In this document: one piece after another, positions 9,673-17,700 of the stretch | How the letters are laid out: every line of letters begins with the position of its first letter | How positions within the stretch are numbered: the stretch's first letter is position 1 | Source of the DNA: JAYPUA01 sp038133845 | GTDB taxonomy: Bacteria; SAR324; NAC60-12 | Length of the DNA: 64,000 nucleotides | Direction of reading: 5' to 3' | Assembly (NCBI GenBank): GCA_038133845.1 | Contig: JAYPUA010000009.1 | Span: 1 to 64,000, forward strand | The notes under the pieces: generated by a model | What the model was told of the DNA's origin: nothing | The model's database searches: none | The model's input: only the letters and a program-made list of their open reading frames with translations | Translations under genes and position numbers: made by a program

Positions 9673-10061
9673 GGCCGAGCGCCCTTCCAGGACTGGCAGG
9701 AGCGTTGCTGATCAGCCTCAACGTGTACGCGGAGCCTCGGTTTCTTCTGCAGCGAGGGCTCCTCCCTCGTGGTCCCATGGAAGACCTCTCGGCTCGAATT
9801 CCAGAGCGTTCCGGAGGATTGGAGGTCATTCAGGTCGGGCGCTACTCCTGTGAACTCGAGCGGCAGACGCAGCTCTATGAAGAGAGCATCTGGGTTCACC
9901 AGGTTCTGCTGAACTGCATCCATCCGGAGTGGACGGAGCAGGAGGTTGCGTTTGGCGTGACCTGCAACACCGGCTCGAAAAATCGGGACAAGGGGCACCT
10001 GAAGCTCCGGGAGCGTGAACAGGAGTGGCTCCTCAGCTTGCGGTGCGAAAGCCGTGACTGA
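9669..10061 (+). CDS. Small secreted protein of unknown function
   Basis: A 130-residue protein that I do not recognise. Its start overlaps the pepN stop by 4 bp (ATGA), which supports it as a real gene. The N-terminus (MRPSALPGLAGALLISLNVYA) is a plausible signal peptide with cleavage after A-Y-A or nearby. The mature part has four cysteines (YSCEL, LLNCI, VTCNT and LRCES), which could form two disulfides, and the C-terminus is rich in charged residues. The following genes are type II secretion-like, so an envelope role is possible, but the sequence shows no domain. Confidence 0.6.
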   Translation: MRPSALPGLAGALLISLNVYAEPRFLLQRGLLPRGPMEDLSARIPERSGGLEVIQVGRYSCELERQTQLYEESIWVHQVLLNCIHPEWTEQEVAFGVTCNTGSKNRDKGHLKLREREQEWLLSLRCESRD

Positions 10062-10152
10062 ACAGGCCTCTGCGAGCGCTTGGCTTGCAAGTTCCCCAAG
10101 GCCAGAGAATGATGGCTGACTCCACTTCATCGTCCCCGCATCGCGAAACGAC

Positions 10153-10638
10153 ATGCGAGAACTGACGCTTCGAGAACAGATCCTGATCGGACTCATGCTG
10201 ATCCTCATGGTCAGCCTTGCCGGGGTGTGGGTCAACCAGCGCGTCGTTCGAGAGCAGGAGCGCCTGGAGTTGCAGCTGGAGTCCCGGAAGCGTCAGCTCC
10301 AGGAAGCCCGACAGCTCTCCCAAGAGTGGTCTGCCCTGCAGCAAAAAGCCACCGCGCCCCTGATGCAGCAGCCGCTGAGTTCTTTTGTTGAAAGCGTCGC
10401 CCGGGCAGTAAAGATTCAGGACCACTTGCAGCTCAACGCCTTGCCCAACGCTCCGGAAGGCACAGAGGGGGTGCAGGTGCGGCTCGATCAGCTACTGCTG
10501 GAGGACTTGATGGAAATGCTGTATCGTCTGGAGAACAACCGGCCCGTCCTCAAGCTCTCCCAGTTGGATCTGAGCATCTCTCCGGGAAGCCGCCTGGTCC
10601 GGGCTTCTTTTCAGGTCCACAAGCAATCCGGAAGCTAA
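10153..10638 (+). CDS. GspM-like type II secretion inner-membrane protein
   Basis: A 161-residue protein with the GspM/PilO plan. It has a short cytosolic start (MRELTLREQ), one membrane helix at about 9-27, a coiled-coil stretch of about 30-65 rich in Gln, Glu and Arg, and a small mixed domain (LLLEDLMEMLYRLENNRPVLKLSQLDLS) like the ferredoxin-like fold of GspM. In the type II secretion platform GspM partners GspL. The next gene is gspN-like, which supports the call. No GspL-like gene is present upstream in this window. The ribosome site is weak. Confidence 0.68.
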   Translation: MRELTLREQILIGLMLILMVSLAGVWVNQRVVREQERLELQLESRKRQLQEARQLSQEWSALQQKATAPLMQQPLSSFVESVARAVKIQDHLQLNALPNAPEGTEGVQVRLDQLLLEDLMEMLYRLENNRPVLKLSQLDLSISPGSRLVRASFQVHKQSGS

Positions 10639-10669
10639 GCGTGTTCTCTGCCTCTCTCGAAAGTCTCCC

Positions 10670-11569
10670 GTGCGTTGGTTGAAGCGGCTGACCCTGTTGC
10701 TGCTCCTGGTGATTCTGATCCCGGTGGGAGCTTTCTGGGGGCTGAAGCAGAGCTTTCCGGGAGAGACCATTGCACAAAAAATGGAGCAGTACGCGAGCCA
10801 GCAGTCCGGCATCCCGTTCAAGCTGGCTCCGTTGCAGCTGGGCTGGACAGCGCTGGAGTTCCCGGAGTTGGCGATGCTGACGCCTCCCGGATGGAGGAGT
10901 GGTCCTCCGCTGAAGATGCTGGTGCTGGAGCAGGCGCGGGCGCCCTTCGCCGCTCTTCCCCAGCTTGAAGGGAGGGTGGAAGGTCAGGTTCATGGAGGCA
11001 CTCTGCAGGTAAAGATCTCTCCGCTTCCGCAACCGCAGACGGCTCAGATACAACTCCAGAGCGTGCAGCTTCAGCGCGTTCCCCTTGTGGCGCTGTTTCC
11101 CTATGGCACCATCTCCGGAGAGCTTTCTTCCGAGTTGGAAGTGAACAACCTTGCGACACTCCTGCAGCGCAAGACGTCCTTGCCCCAAGGTGAGCTTCAG
11201 GGCAACCTGAGCAATCTGAGGGTCCGCCTGGCCGGCCTGGACCTGCTGTTGCCTGGATCAATCTTTCCGGACCTGGTCTGGTCCCGAGTTCACTATGAGC
11301 TCGAGTTGGGGGAGCAGGTGGTTCTGCGTCAGGTGGAGTTTGAAGGAAGCGTGGAGGGCAGCCTGAGCGGAACGGTTCGCCCGAACCTGAAACGGCCTTC
11401 GGCGTCTCAGTTGGACCTGAAGGTCCAGCTCAAGATACCGGCAGAATTATTGCAGGCTTTGGGGCCGCTCGCCTTGGTGCTTCGCCCCTATCAGTGTGGT
11501 GTAGAACTGCGGGTCCGGGTTCAAGGGAGCCCGGAGCGTCCGGTAACTCGACCAGGAGTGTGCTCATGA
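10670..11569 (+). CDS. GspN-like type II secretion protein
   Basis: A 299-residue protein with a GTG start 31 bp after the gspM-like gene. One N-terminal membrane anchor (LTLLLLLVILIPVGAFWGL) is followed by a beta-rich periplasmic region that resembles GspN/AsmA-like proteins: LPGSIFPDLVWSRVHYELELGEQ and FEGSVEGSLSGTV. GspN is an accessory component of some type II secretion systems and is common in delta-type proteobacteria. The stop overlaps the mltG start as ATGA. Together the pair suggests part of a secretion operon whose other genes lie elsewhere. Confidence 0.75.
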   Translation: MRWLKRLTLLLLLVILIPVGAFWGLKQSFPGETIAQKMEQYASQQSGIPFKLAPLQLGWTALEFPELAMLTPPGWRSGPPLKMLVLEQARAPFAALPQLEGRVEGQVHGGTLQVKISPLPQPQTAQIQLQSVQLQRVPLVALFPYGTISGELSSELEVNNLATLLQRKTSLPQGELQGNLSNLRVRLAGLDLLLPGSIFPDLVWSRVHYELELGEQVVLRQVEFEGSVEGSLSGTVRPNLKRPSASQLDLKVQLKIPAELLQALGPLALVLRPYQCGVELRVRVQGSPERPVTRPGVCS

Positions 11570-12630
11570 ATTGGAGACATTGGCTACTCGTTTCGCTATC
11601 GGTGGGGATCGTACTCTCCGGGACGTTGGGGGGATACTTCTGGCACCTCTCCCGGAGCCCGGCCTCTGGCGTCATGAACGGAGAGCCTGCCCGGATCCTG
11701 ATCCCGCGAGGGACGGTGTTCTCCGAAGTGACCGAGCAGTTGCGCGAGCAGGACATGCTTGCCCACCCGAAGCTCTACACCTTCCTGGCCTACTGGATGG
11801 ATGCTCCGGTTCGTCTGCAGGTGGGAGAGTTCGAGCTCCCCCGGCACTTCAGTACCGGACAGGTTCTGGAGGAGTTGATCACCGGCAAGGGCGTTCTGCG
11901 CAAGGTGACCATTCCGGAAGGAAAGACGCTCCGGGAGATCGCTCAGCGCCTCGAGTCTGCAGGGCTTGCCTCCGCCAAGGACCTGGTCGCTTTGGAAAAA
12001 GATCCTGAGTTGTTGGACCAAACCGGAATTTCGGAGGCCACGTCTCTGGAAGGCTTTCTGTTTCCGGAGACCTACTTCCTCTCCAAGGCCTTCAGCCCCC
12101 GCGAGTTGCTGGAAGTCATGATCTCCCATTACCGGAACATCATGACCGACTCGATGCGGGAGCGGGCCCAGGAGTTGAACCTGACCGAATACCAGCTGCT
12201 CACGCTGGCCTCGATCGTTGAGAAAGAGACCGCCAACCCTCGAGATCGCGACAAGATCTCCGCCGTCTTTCACAACCGGCTTCGCAAGCGCATGCGGCTC
12301 GACAGCGACCCGACCGTCATCTACGGCATCCCGAACTTTGACGGGAACCTGACCCGCAAGCATCTGAGGAAGAACCACCCCCACAACACCTACACCAACC
12401 ACGGGCTCCCCCCCACACCCATCAGCAATCCGGGTGTGGATGCCCTGATGGCAACCCTGTATCCCGCAGAGGTCAAGTACCTCTACTTTGTGGCCCGAGG
12501 GGACGGGAGCAGCCACTTCTCCAAAACGCTCCGGGAGCACAACCGGGCGGTTGCGTACTACCAGAAAAGCCGGCGGAACCGGAAGTTGATGCAGGAGAAC
12601 AAGCTCAAGCTGCTCCGACAGGACACCTGA
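11566..12630 (+). CDS. mltG: Endolytic murein transglycosylase MltG
   Basis: An inner-membrane lytic transglycosylase that cleaves nascent glycan strands and sets their length. The ATG at 11566 overlaps the preceding stop (ATGA) and places one membrane helix at about 5-27. A LysM-like region follows, then the YceG domain with LASIVEKET and RDKISAVFHNRL. The catalytic Glu is Glu219 by comparison with E. coli Glu218. RLDSDPTVIYG and YTNHGLPPTPISNPG are also diagnostic. The 354-residue length is normal. The gene is convergent with the DMT exporter, whose stop lies 3 bp away. Confidence 0.95.
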   Translation: MNWRHWLLVSLSVGIVLSGTLGGYFWHLSRSPASGVMNGEPARILIPRGTVFSEVTEQLREQDMLAHPKLYTFLAYWMDAPVRLQVGEFELPRHFSTGQVLEELITGKGVLRKVTIPEGKTLREIAQRLESAGLASAKDLVALEKDPELLDQTGISEATSLEGFLFPETYFLSKAFSPRELLEVMISHYRNIMTDSMRERAQELNLTEYQLLTLASIVEKETANPRDRDKISAVFHNRLRKRMRLDSDPTVIYGIPNFDGNLTRKHLRKNHPHNTYTNHGLPPTPISNPGVDALMATLYPAEVKYLYFVARGDGSSHFSKTLREHNRAVAYYQKSRRNRKLMQENKLKLLRQDT

Positions 12631-12633
12631 GCC

Positions 12634-13548
12634 TCACCGGACTGAGGCCTCTGGTGATCGACGCACGGCCATGCGCTTTCCCAGCGTGACTGTGCCGACC
12701 ACAAATCCGGCGAACAGGAGCGTGTCCCAGCCAATCGTCTCTCCCAGCAACAGCCAGGAAAAGAACAGAGTGAAGAAGGGCATCAGGAGTTGGGTCTGAC
12801 TGACCCGGGCCACGCCTCCCAGGGCGAGCCCCTTGTACCAGGCGAAGAAACCGATCAGCTGGCTGAACAGCGCCACGTACAGAAATCCCGCCCAGCTGCT
12901 CCACGGCACGGAGTCCGGGAGTTGCCACCCCAGCCAGAGCGTCGCAGGGAGCAGCGCCGGAGACCAGGCGGTCAGGGTCCAGCAGATCGTCTGCCAGCCC
13001 CCAAGTTGCATCGACATCTCTGCGCCCTTGATGTAGCCATACGCAGCAGAGATGACCGCCCCAAACAAGAGCCAATCTCCGACGTGAAAGGCACCTCCGC
13101 CCTCCCGGAGGGAGAACCCCACTACTGCGCTGCTTCCCAAAACACCACAAATCCAGAAGCCCACGGAAGGACGCTCCCGGAGGATCAGACTACTCCCAAT
13201 TGCGGTGGCCATGGGCAAGATCCCCAGCACCACTCCACCATGATTGGCCGGGACAAAGCGCATCGAGAGAGTCATCAGGAGAGGAAACCCGAGAATCACC
13301 CCAAGTCCGGACATCCAGAGCCCCTTCCACTGCCTGCGCGTCGGCCAAGGCTGCGATGTGATTCGCAATATGGTGAATCCGACAAGCGCCGCCAGTAGCG
13401 CCCTGCCCGAGGCGACAAAGTATGGAGACAAGTGCTCCACCGCCATCCGGGTCATCGGCAAGGTCAGGCTGAACATCACCATGCCCAGCAGCCCAAACAC
13501 CCAGCCCCGCAGCTCGTCTGAAGGTTCTCTTTCTTGAGGGTTGCTCAC
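12634..13548 (-). CDS. DMT-superfamily (EamA) permease
   Basis: A 304-residue inner-membrane protein with about ten hydrophobic segments in two EamA halves, as in drug/metabolite exporters such as RhaT- and YdcZ-like proteins. I chose the GTG at 13548, which has GGAAGGAA just upstream. The longer frame runs into the thioredoxin-like gene and is not membrane-like. The first half carries LSPYFVASGRALLAALVGF and the second half AGFLYVALFSQLIGFFAWYKGLALG, both typical. The substrate cannot be told. It lies 13 bp after the thioredoxin-like gene and may be read with it. Confidence 0.86.
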   Translation of the reverse strand: MSNPQEREPSDELRGWVFGLLGMVMFSLTLPMTRMAVEHLSPYFVASGRALLAALVGFTILRITSQPWPTRRQWKGLWMSGLGVILGFPLLMTLSMRFVPANHGGVVLGILPMATAIGSSLILRERPSVGFWICGVLGSSAVVGFSLREGGGAFHVGDWLLFGAVISAAYGYIKGAEMSMQLGGWQTICWTLTAWSPALLPATLWLGWQLPDSVPWSSWAGFLYVALFSQLIGFFAWYKGLALGGVARVSQTQLLMPFFTLFFSWLLLGETIGWDTLLFAGFVVGTVTLGKRMAVRRSPEASVR

Positions 13549-13561
13549 TTCCTTCCCTGAG

Positions 13562-14080
13562 TTACAGACTGCGCCACCACAACCCCAGCAACGGGACATA
13601 CCCCACAGAGGTCTGGTCCACAAAGCCTGAAGAGTCAATCACGTACACCGTCGGGAACGCCTGAATCCGGTAGCGGGAAGGCATCGCCGAGTCTCCCAGC
13701 AGCACCGGCACATCCAGATCGTGCTTCTCCACATAGCGCTCGATCTCTCCGGAGTCCCGATAGTCCAGCGCGACAGCATAAATGGCCAGTGCCTCTTCGG
13801 AGCGAAGCTGGCGAAGCCAGTCCAGGTTGCCGATGTTCAGGGCACAGACGGAACACCACGGAGCAAAAAAGTAGAGCAACACCCGCTGCCCCTGATGGTC
13901 GCTGAGGGCCTTCTGCTCTCCGGAAAGCTGGGGGAGGCTCCAGTCCAGCGCCAGAGCCCGTGATGGCAGCAGGTCGCGGGTCTGCCACCAGGAGACCCCG
14001 GCCCAGATCACCAGCAGAAGCACCAGGTCACGGGTCAGGCGCTTCCATTGTGTTCGCAGAATGTGTCTCAGGCGGTTCAC
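13562..14080 (-). CDS. Membrane-anchored TlpA/ResA-like thioredoxin
   Basis: A 172-residue protein from the GTG at 14080, with a positively charged start, one membrane helix (LVLLLVIWAGVSWW) and a periplasmic thioredoxin fold. The active site is YFFAPWCSVCALNI (a CSVC redox pair) and the cis-Pro loop is QAFPTVYVIDSSG. DFxxPxxxG-type features upstream (LDWSLPQLSGEQKAL) place it in the TlpA/ResA group, which reduces disulfides or apocytochrome c in the periplasm. The frame is open further upstream, so the exact start is uncertain, though the upstream residues look non-coding. Confidence 0.85.
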   Translation of the reverse strand: MNRLRHILRTQWKRLTRDLVLLLVIWAGVSWWQTRDLLPSRALALDWSLPQLSGEQKALSDHQGQRVLLYFFAPWCSVCALNIGNLDWLRQLRSEEALAIYAVALDYRDSGEIERYVEKHDLDVPVLLGDSAMPSRYRIQAFPTVYVIDSSGFVDQTSVGYVPLLGLWWRSL

Positions 14081-14248
14081 GGCTTTTGCGTACCATAGGG
14101 GGGGTTGCCAATCCTCATGCTTGCCCGAGTTTCCCGGACGCTCTACGATACCACAAGCGCTTTGGGGGTCCAGCATTTCCCAAGTCTGAAGAGACCCCGG
14201 AAGGTGTTTCCTGGGCCAGCGCCTCTTTCCCACTTGTCCGGCACCTGC

Positions 14249-15877
14249 ATGTCTCACGTTCGCAACATCCTGTTCATCATGGCAGACCAACTCCGTTGGG
14301 ATTGCCTCTCCTGCTACGGAAGCAAACTGATCTCCACCCCAAACATCGACCGCCTTGCTCAGCAGGGAGTGCGCTTCGACCGGGCCTACTGCCAGTCTCC
14401 CATCTGTGGACCATCCCGGATGTCTTTCTACACCGGGCGCTACTCCCAGTCGCACGGGGCGACCTGGAACGGCATCCCCTTGCGTGTGGGCGAGAAGACG
14501 CTTGGGGAGTACCTGCGGCCACACGGCCTGGAGACCTGGCTGGTGGGGAAGACGCACTTCTATCCGGACCTGGCCGGAATGCAGGAGCTGGGAGTGGCTC
14601 CGGATTCGCCGGTCGGCAAGCGCTTATCCGAGTGCGGGTTTGAAGTGTTTGACCGGATGGAGGGTCTGTATCCGGAAGGCCCTGCCGGACGCTACAACCC
14701 GGAGCGCTCCGCATACGAACGCTACCTGAACGCCCAAGGATATCCGGGGCCCAACCCTTGGAACGACTGGGCAAACTCGGCAGAGGATGAATCCGGGGAG
14801 CTTCTTGAGGGCTGGTACATGCAGCATGCGCATCGCCCTGCGCGTGTTCGAGAAGAGCACTCGGAGACCGCCTACACCACCGACCGCGCGATTGAGCTGC
14901 TCAGGCAGCACGGAGAGCGCCCCTGGTGCCTGCACCTGTCCTACATCAAGCCGCACTGGCCCTACCTTGCTCCGGCACCCTACCACAACCTGTTCCGGGA
15001 GATTGAGCTGCCTCCACCGGTCCGAAGCGAGAAAGAGCGCAAGAACCCCCACCCGATCTATGAAGCCTTCATGCACAGCCAGGTGGGCCAAACCTTCTCC
15101 CGCGAAGAGGTGCGCCGCAACGTGTTTCCCACTTACCTTGGATTGGTGAAGCAGTTGGACGATCATCTTGGGAGGCTGTTTTCCTTCATGGAGGAGCGCC
15201 AGCTTTGGGAGAACACGCTGATCGCCTTCACAGCAGATCACGGAGACTACCTGGGAGATCATTGGCTGGGAGAAAAGGACTGGTTCCACGAGCCCTCTGT
15301 TCGGATTCCTCTGATTCTGTGCGACCCGACCACTTCGGACGCTACACGGGGCACCGCCTGTCAGACCCCGGTGGAGGCCATTGACCTGATCCCCACCTTT
15401 TTGCAGGCTCTCGGGGCTCCGGTTCCGGAGCATCGGCTGGAGGGGCAGTCGCTCCTTCCCGTCTTGCAGGGCGCTGGGAGTGCCACTTTGAAGGGCGTCG
15501 CGGTCAGCGAGTACGACTACTCCGTGGCTCCGATTGCTTCCGCGCTTCAGGCAGATCCACGAGCTGCGCGCCTCTACATGCTGACCGACGAGCGCTGGAA
15601 GCTGATCCATGCAGTGGGGCATCGCCCGGTGCTGTTTGACCTGCACAATGACCCTCTGGAGCTGAGTGACCTTGGTGAGGATCCAGGCCATGTCCACATC
15701 CGTGCGGAGCTGCAGGACCGCCTGTTCGAGTGGAGCCTAAGGCACTCCCAGCGGGTCACACGCTCTCCAGAAGAGTTGGTGTCTCGTCGGGGGCGTTCTC
15801 TCCAGCTGGGAATCCGGATCGGTTACTGGGAGGAGGGTGAATGGGAGGCGACGGGTGGCGCTTCAGAGACGGACTGA
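14249..15877 (+). CDS. Type I sulfatase / phosphonate monoester hydrolase-like enzyme
   Basis: A 542-residue alkaline-phosphatase-superfamily hydrolase. It begins RNILFIMADQLRWDCLSCYG, giving the first metal aspartate. The formylglycine motif C-x-P-S-R is present as SPICGPSRMSFYTGRY, so the Cys should be matured to formylglycine. AFTADHGDYLGDHWLGEKDW carries the second metal Asp/His pair. The region HFYPDLAGM and the overall spacing recall phosphonate monoester hydrolases and arylsulfatases. The true ester substrate cannot be set from sequence. There is no signal peptide. The ATG at 14249 has only a weak ribosome site. The 3' end overlaps the convergent SurA-like gene by 15 bp. Confidence 0.88.
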   Translation: MSHVRNILFIMADQLRWDCLSCYGSKLISTPNIDRLAQQGVRFDRAYCQSPICGPSRMSFYTGRYSQSHGATWNGIPLRVGEKTLGEYLRPHGLETWLVGKTHFYPDLAGMQELGVAPDSPVGKRLSECGFEVFDRMEGLYPEGPAGRYNPERSAYERYLNAQGYPGPNPWNDWANSAEDESGELLEGWYMQHAHRPARVREEHSETAYTTDRAIELLRQHGERPWCLHLSYIKPHWPYLAPAPYHNLFREIELPPPVRSEKERKNPHPIYEAFMHSQVGQTFSREEVRRNVFPTYLGLVKQLDDHLGRLFSFMEERQLWENTLIAFTADHGDYLGDHWLGEKDWFHEPSVRIPLILCDPTTSDATRGTACQTPVEAIDLIPTFLQALGAPVPEHRLEGQSLLPVLQGAGSATLKGVAVSEYDYSVAPIASALQADPRAARLYMLTDERWKLIHAVGHRPVLFDLHNDPLELSDLGEDPGHVHIRAELQDRLFEWSLRHSQRVTRSPEELVSRRGRSLQLGIRIGYWEEGEWEATGGASETD

Positions 15878-16768
15878 GACCTGAGCACGCCCGCGAAGCT
15901 TCGCCAGAAATTCTCTGGAAAGGCGTTCCCGCTGAAGCTGATAAGCCTGATCGTTGAGGCGGCTGCGCTGGGCATCCGTCAAAATCGTGCACTCTCCACC
16001 TTCCGGGAAGCGTTCCGAAAGCACCATCAGCAGGTGAAAGCCAAACTGGGTCTGAACCGCCGGGCTCAACTCTCCGGGCTTCAGTGAGAACAGCACCCGA
16101 TCCAGCTCCGGAAGGATCTGTCCCCGCTTGAAGAAGCCCATCCGCCCACCGTTTTGGGCCGCGTTGGGATCTTCCGAATAGATCCGTGCGAGCTGCTCAA
16201 AGGTGTCCCCTTCTGCAAGGCGACGACGAACCTGCTCCGCTTGGGCCTCTGACTGAGTCTGGTCTTTGCGAAAGAGGATCTGGCCCACCTCGACCTCTCG
16301 GAGACGGTCGCGCTCCTGCAGGCACAGTTCCCGGATCAGTTCATCCTCCACACGGATCTTGGGGTCCACCTCTCGCGCCAGAACGCGCTGACGCTTGAGA
16401 TCCTTGGCGATGCGCTCCTGCAGCTCCATGCGGGAGTAGGACTGGAGCAGCTGGGGGTTGCGCTCCTCAAGTGACGCCAAGCGGTCCTCAACCTCCTGAT
16501 CCTCGATCCGGATCTCGTTGGACTGCGCGTAGTCGAGAATCAGTAACTCCTCCACCAACTGCTGGATGACCTGCTGCCGAAGCTCTTGCGGAAGAGACTG
16601 CAGGCGGTTTTGTTCACGCAGGGCCTCCATAGTGGACTCGACCTCACTCAGGGTCAGCATCTGGCGGTTGACCACAATTGCCACCCGGTCGATCACCTGA
16701 GGTTCAGCAGCCTGAAGCCCGGAGGCCACCATGAGCGCTAGCGCTGCGGATTTCCACTTAACGGGCAT
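15863..16768 (-). CDS. SurA-like periplasmic parvulin-type chaperone/PPIase
   Basis: A 301-residue protein with a signal peptide (ALALMVASGLQAA) and the SurA opening VIDRVAIVVNRQMLTLSEVE. An N-terminal helical chaperone region (QQLVEELLILDYA) is followed by one parvulin domain at about 155-245 (EVGQILFRK, SEDPNAAQNGGRMGFFKRGQ, FGFHLLMV). SurA of E. coli has two parvulin domains, so this is a one-domain member. It probably guides outer-membrane proteins through the periplasm. It overlaps the upstream LolA-like gene by 11 bp, so the two are an envelope-biogenesis pair. Confidence 0.9.
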   Translation of the reverse strand: MPVKWKSAALALMVASGLQAAEPQVIDRVAIVVNRQMLTLSEVESTMEALREQNRLQSLPQELRQQVIQQLVEELLILDYAQSNEIRIEDQEVEDRLASLEERNPQLLQSYSRMELQERIAKDLKRQRVLAREVDPKIRVEDELIRELCLQERDRLREVEVGQILFRKDQTQSEAQAEQVRRRLAEGDTFEQLARIYSEDPNAAQNGGRMGFFKRGQILPELDRVLFSLKPGELSPAVQTQFGFHLLMVLSERFPEGGECTILTDAQRSRLNDQAYQLQRERLSREFLAKLRGRAQVSVRL

Positions 16769-17576
16769 AGTCCACTACCTTCCGGATCGGGAGTTCGGCA
16801 GCCTTGAGCTTCAGGGATTGTTCTCTCAAACTCCCCACAGGCAAATCGCCTATGCGCTCCAGTTGGGTGATCGTCATCTTCTTGAGCAATTTTCCGTTCA
16901 GTCGATACTCGGCAACACTGGGGTAGTCCTGCTGTCGATAGGTCTTGAAGTCCAGATAAATCACTTCCAGCATCCACTCCTGCCCATCCGGGAGCAAGAT
17001 GGGCTGACGTAACGCATGCAGTTGAAACGTCTGGGGGTCGATCCAGGCATGGGCTCCGGAGGTAGGATGTCCCACGCGGTAGTAGACGTTGTTGTCACCA
17101 TCCAGTTCCTGAGAAACCCGAAAGGATCGGACACCCCATTCACGCAGAGCCTGTTCCCGGGTCAACCGACGACGCGAGGTGAACTCGAGCCAAAGCCATT
17201 GCACCTCATCTTGAGTGAACCCAGGAGCCCCTCGCCACTCGCGCTGCTCGCCTTCGTAACTCCACCAGTGGTGTACCAGCGAACCGGAGGCCGAGAACGT
17301 CTCAACGGCCAGCAGACTGGAGTCCTTCCAGTGAATCCGCTGAGTGTAGCCCCTCTGCGGAAGCGGAAGAGAGACCGCACTCACGGTTCCATCGGCCTTT
17401 CGGGGAGGGAGGGGGTCGAAGACCTGCACTTTCGTCTCAAAGCGCATTCCGGACCAACTCACCTGCTCTTGCATTTGGTAGAGCAGGTCCGGCCACTGCA
17501 TCAGGCTGGCTCCAGCCAGGTCCGGAGACCCGCAGATCCAGAGGAAGCTCATCCCCCAGAGCAAAATCCGGCTCAA
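16758..17576 (-). CDS. Secreted LolA-like (outer-membrane lipoprotein-sorting type) protein
   Basis: A 272-residue protein if started at the TTG at 17576. The ATG at 17552 gives a shorter signal sequence without a basic start. The segment ILLWGMSFLWICGSPDLAGA is a signal peptide. The mature part is beta-rich with WSGMRFETKVQVFDP, VYYRVGHPTSGAHAWIDPQTFQLHALRQP and LEVIYLDFKTYRQQDYPSVAEY. The last is the strand-turn-strand pattern seen in the LolA/LolB-like fold of lipoprotein-sorting and related lipid-binding proteins. It overlaps the SurA-like gene. A role in lipoprotein or lipid transfer is an inference. True LolA is usually shorter. Confidence 0.6.
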   Translation of the reverse strand: MSRILLWGMSFLWICGSPDLAGASLMQWPDLLYQMQEQVSWSGMRFETKVQVFDPLPPRKADGTVSAVSLPLPQRGYTQRIHWKDSSLLAVETFSASGSLVHHWWSYEGEQREWRGAPGFTQDEVQWLWLEFTSRRRLTREQALREWGVRSFRVSQELDGDNNVYYRVGHPTSGAHAWIDPQTFQLHALRQPILLPDGQEWMLEVIYLDFKTYRQQDYPSVAEYRLNGKLLKKMTITQLERIGDLPVGSLREQSLKLKAAELPIRKVVDYAR

Positions 17577-17700
17577 GTGGCGGGGCGTGTTCAGGGGTGT
17601 TGGATTCAAGATAGTCTTTTCATTCGTTGAAACTGTGGTACTGTCGAGGATGTCACTTTTCTCAAAAATTCGCAATTCAACCTCCTTCCGCAAGATCAAG

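Noticed and set aside
10110..10166. An 18-codon frame (MMADSTSS...) ending inside the gspM-like gene
   Set aside because: It is too short and lacks a good ribosome site. I see no reason to treat it as a leader peptide or a gspL remnant.
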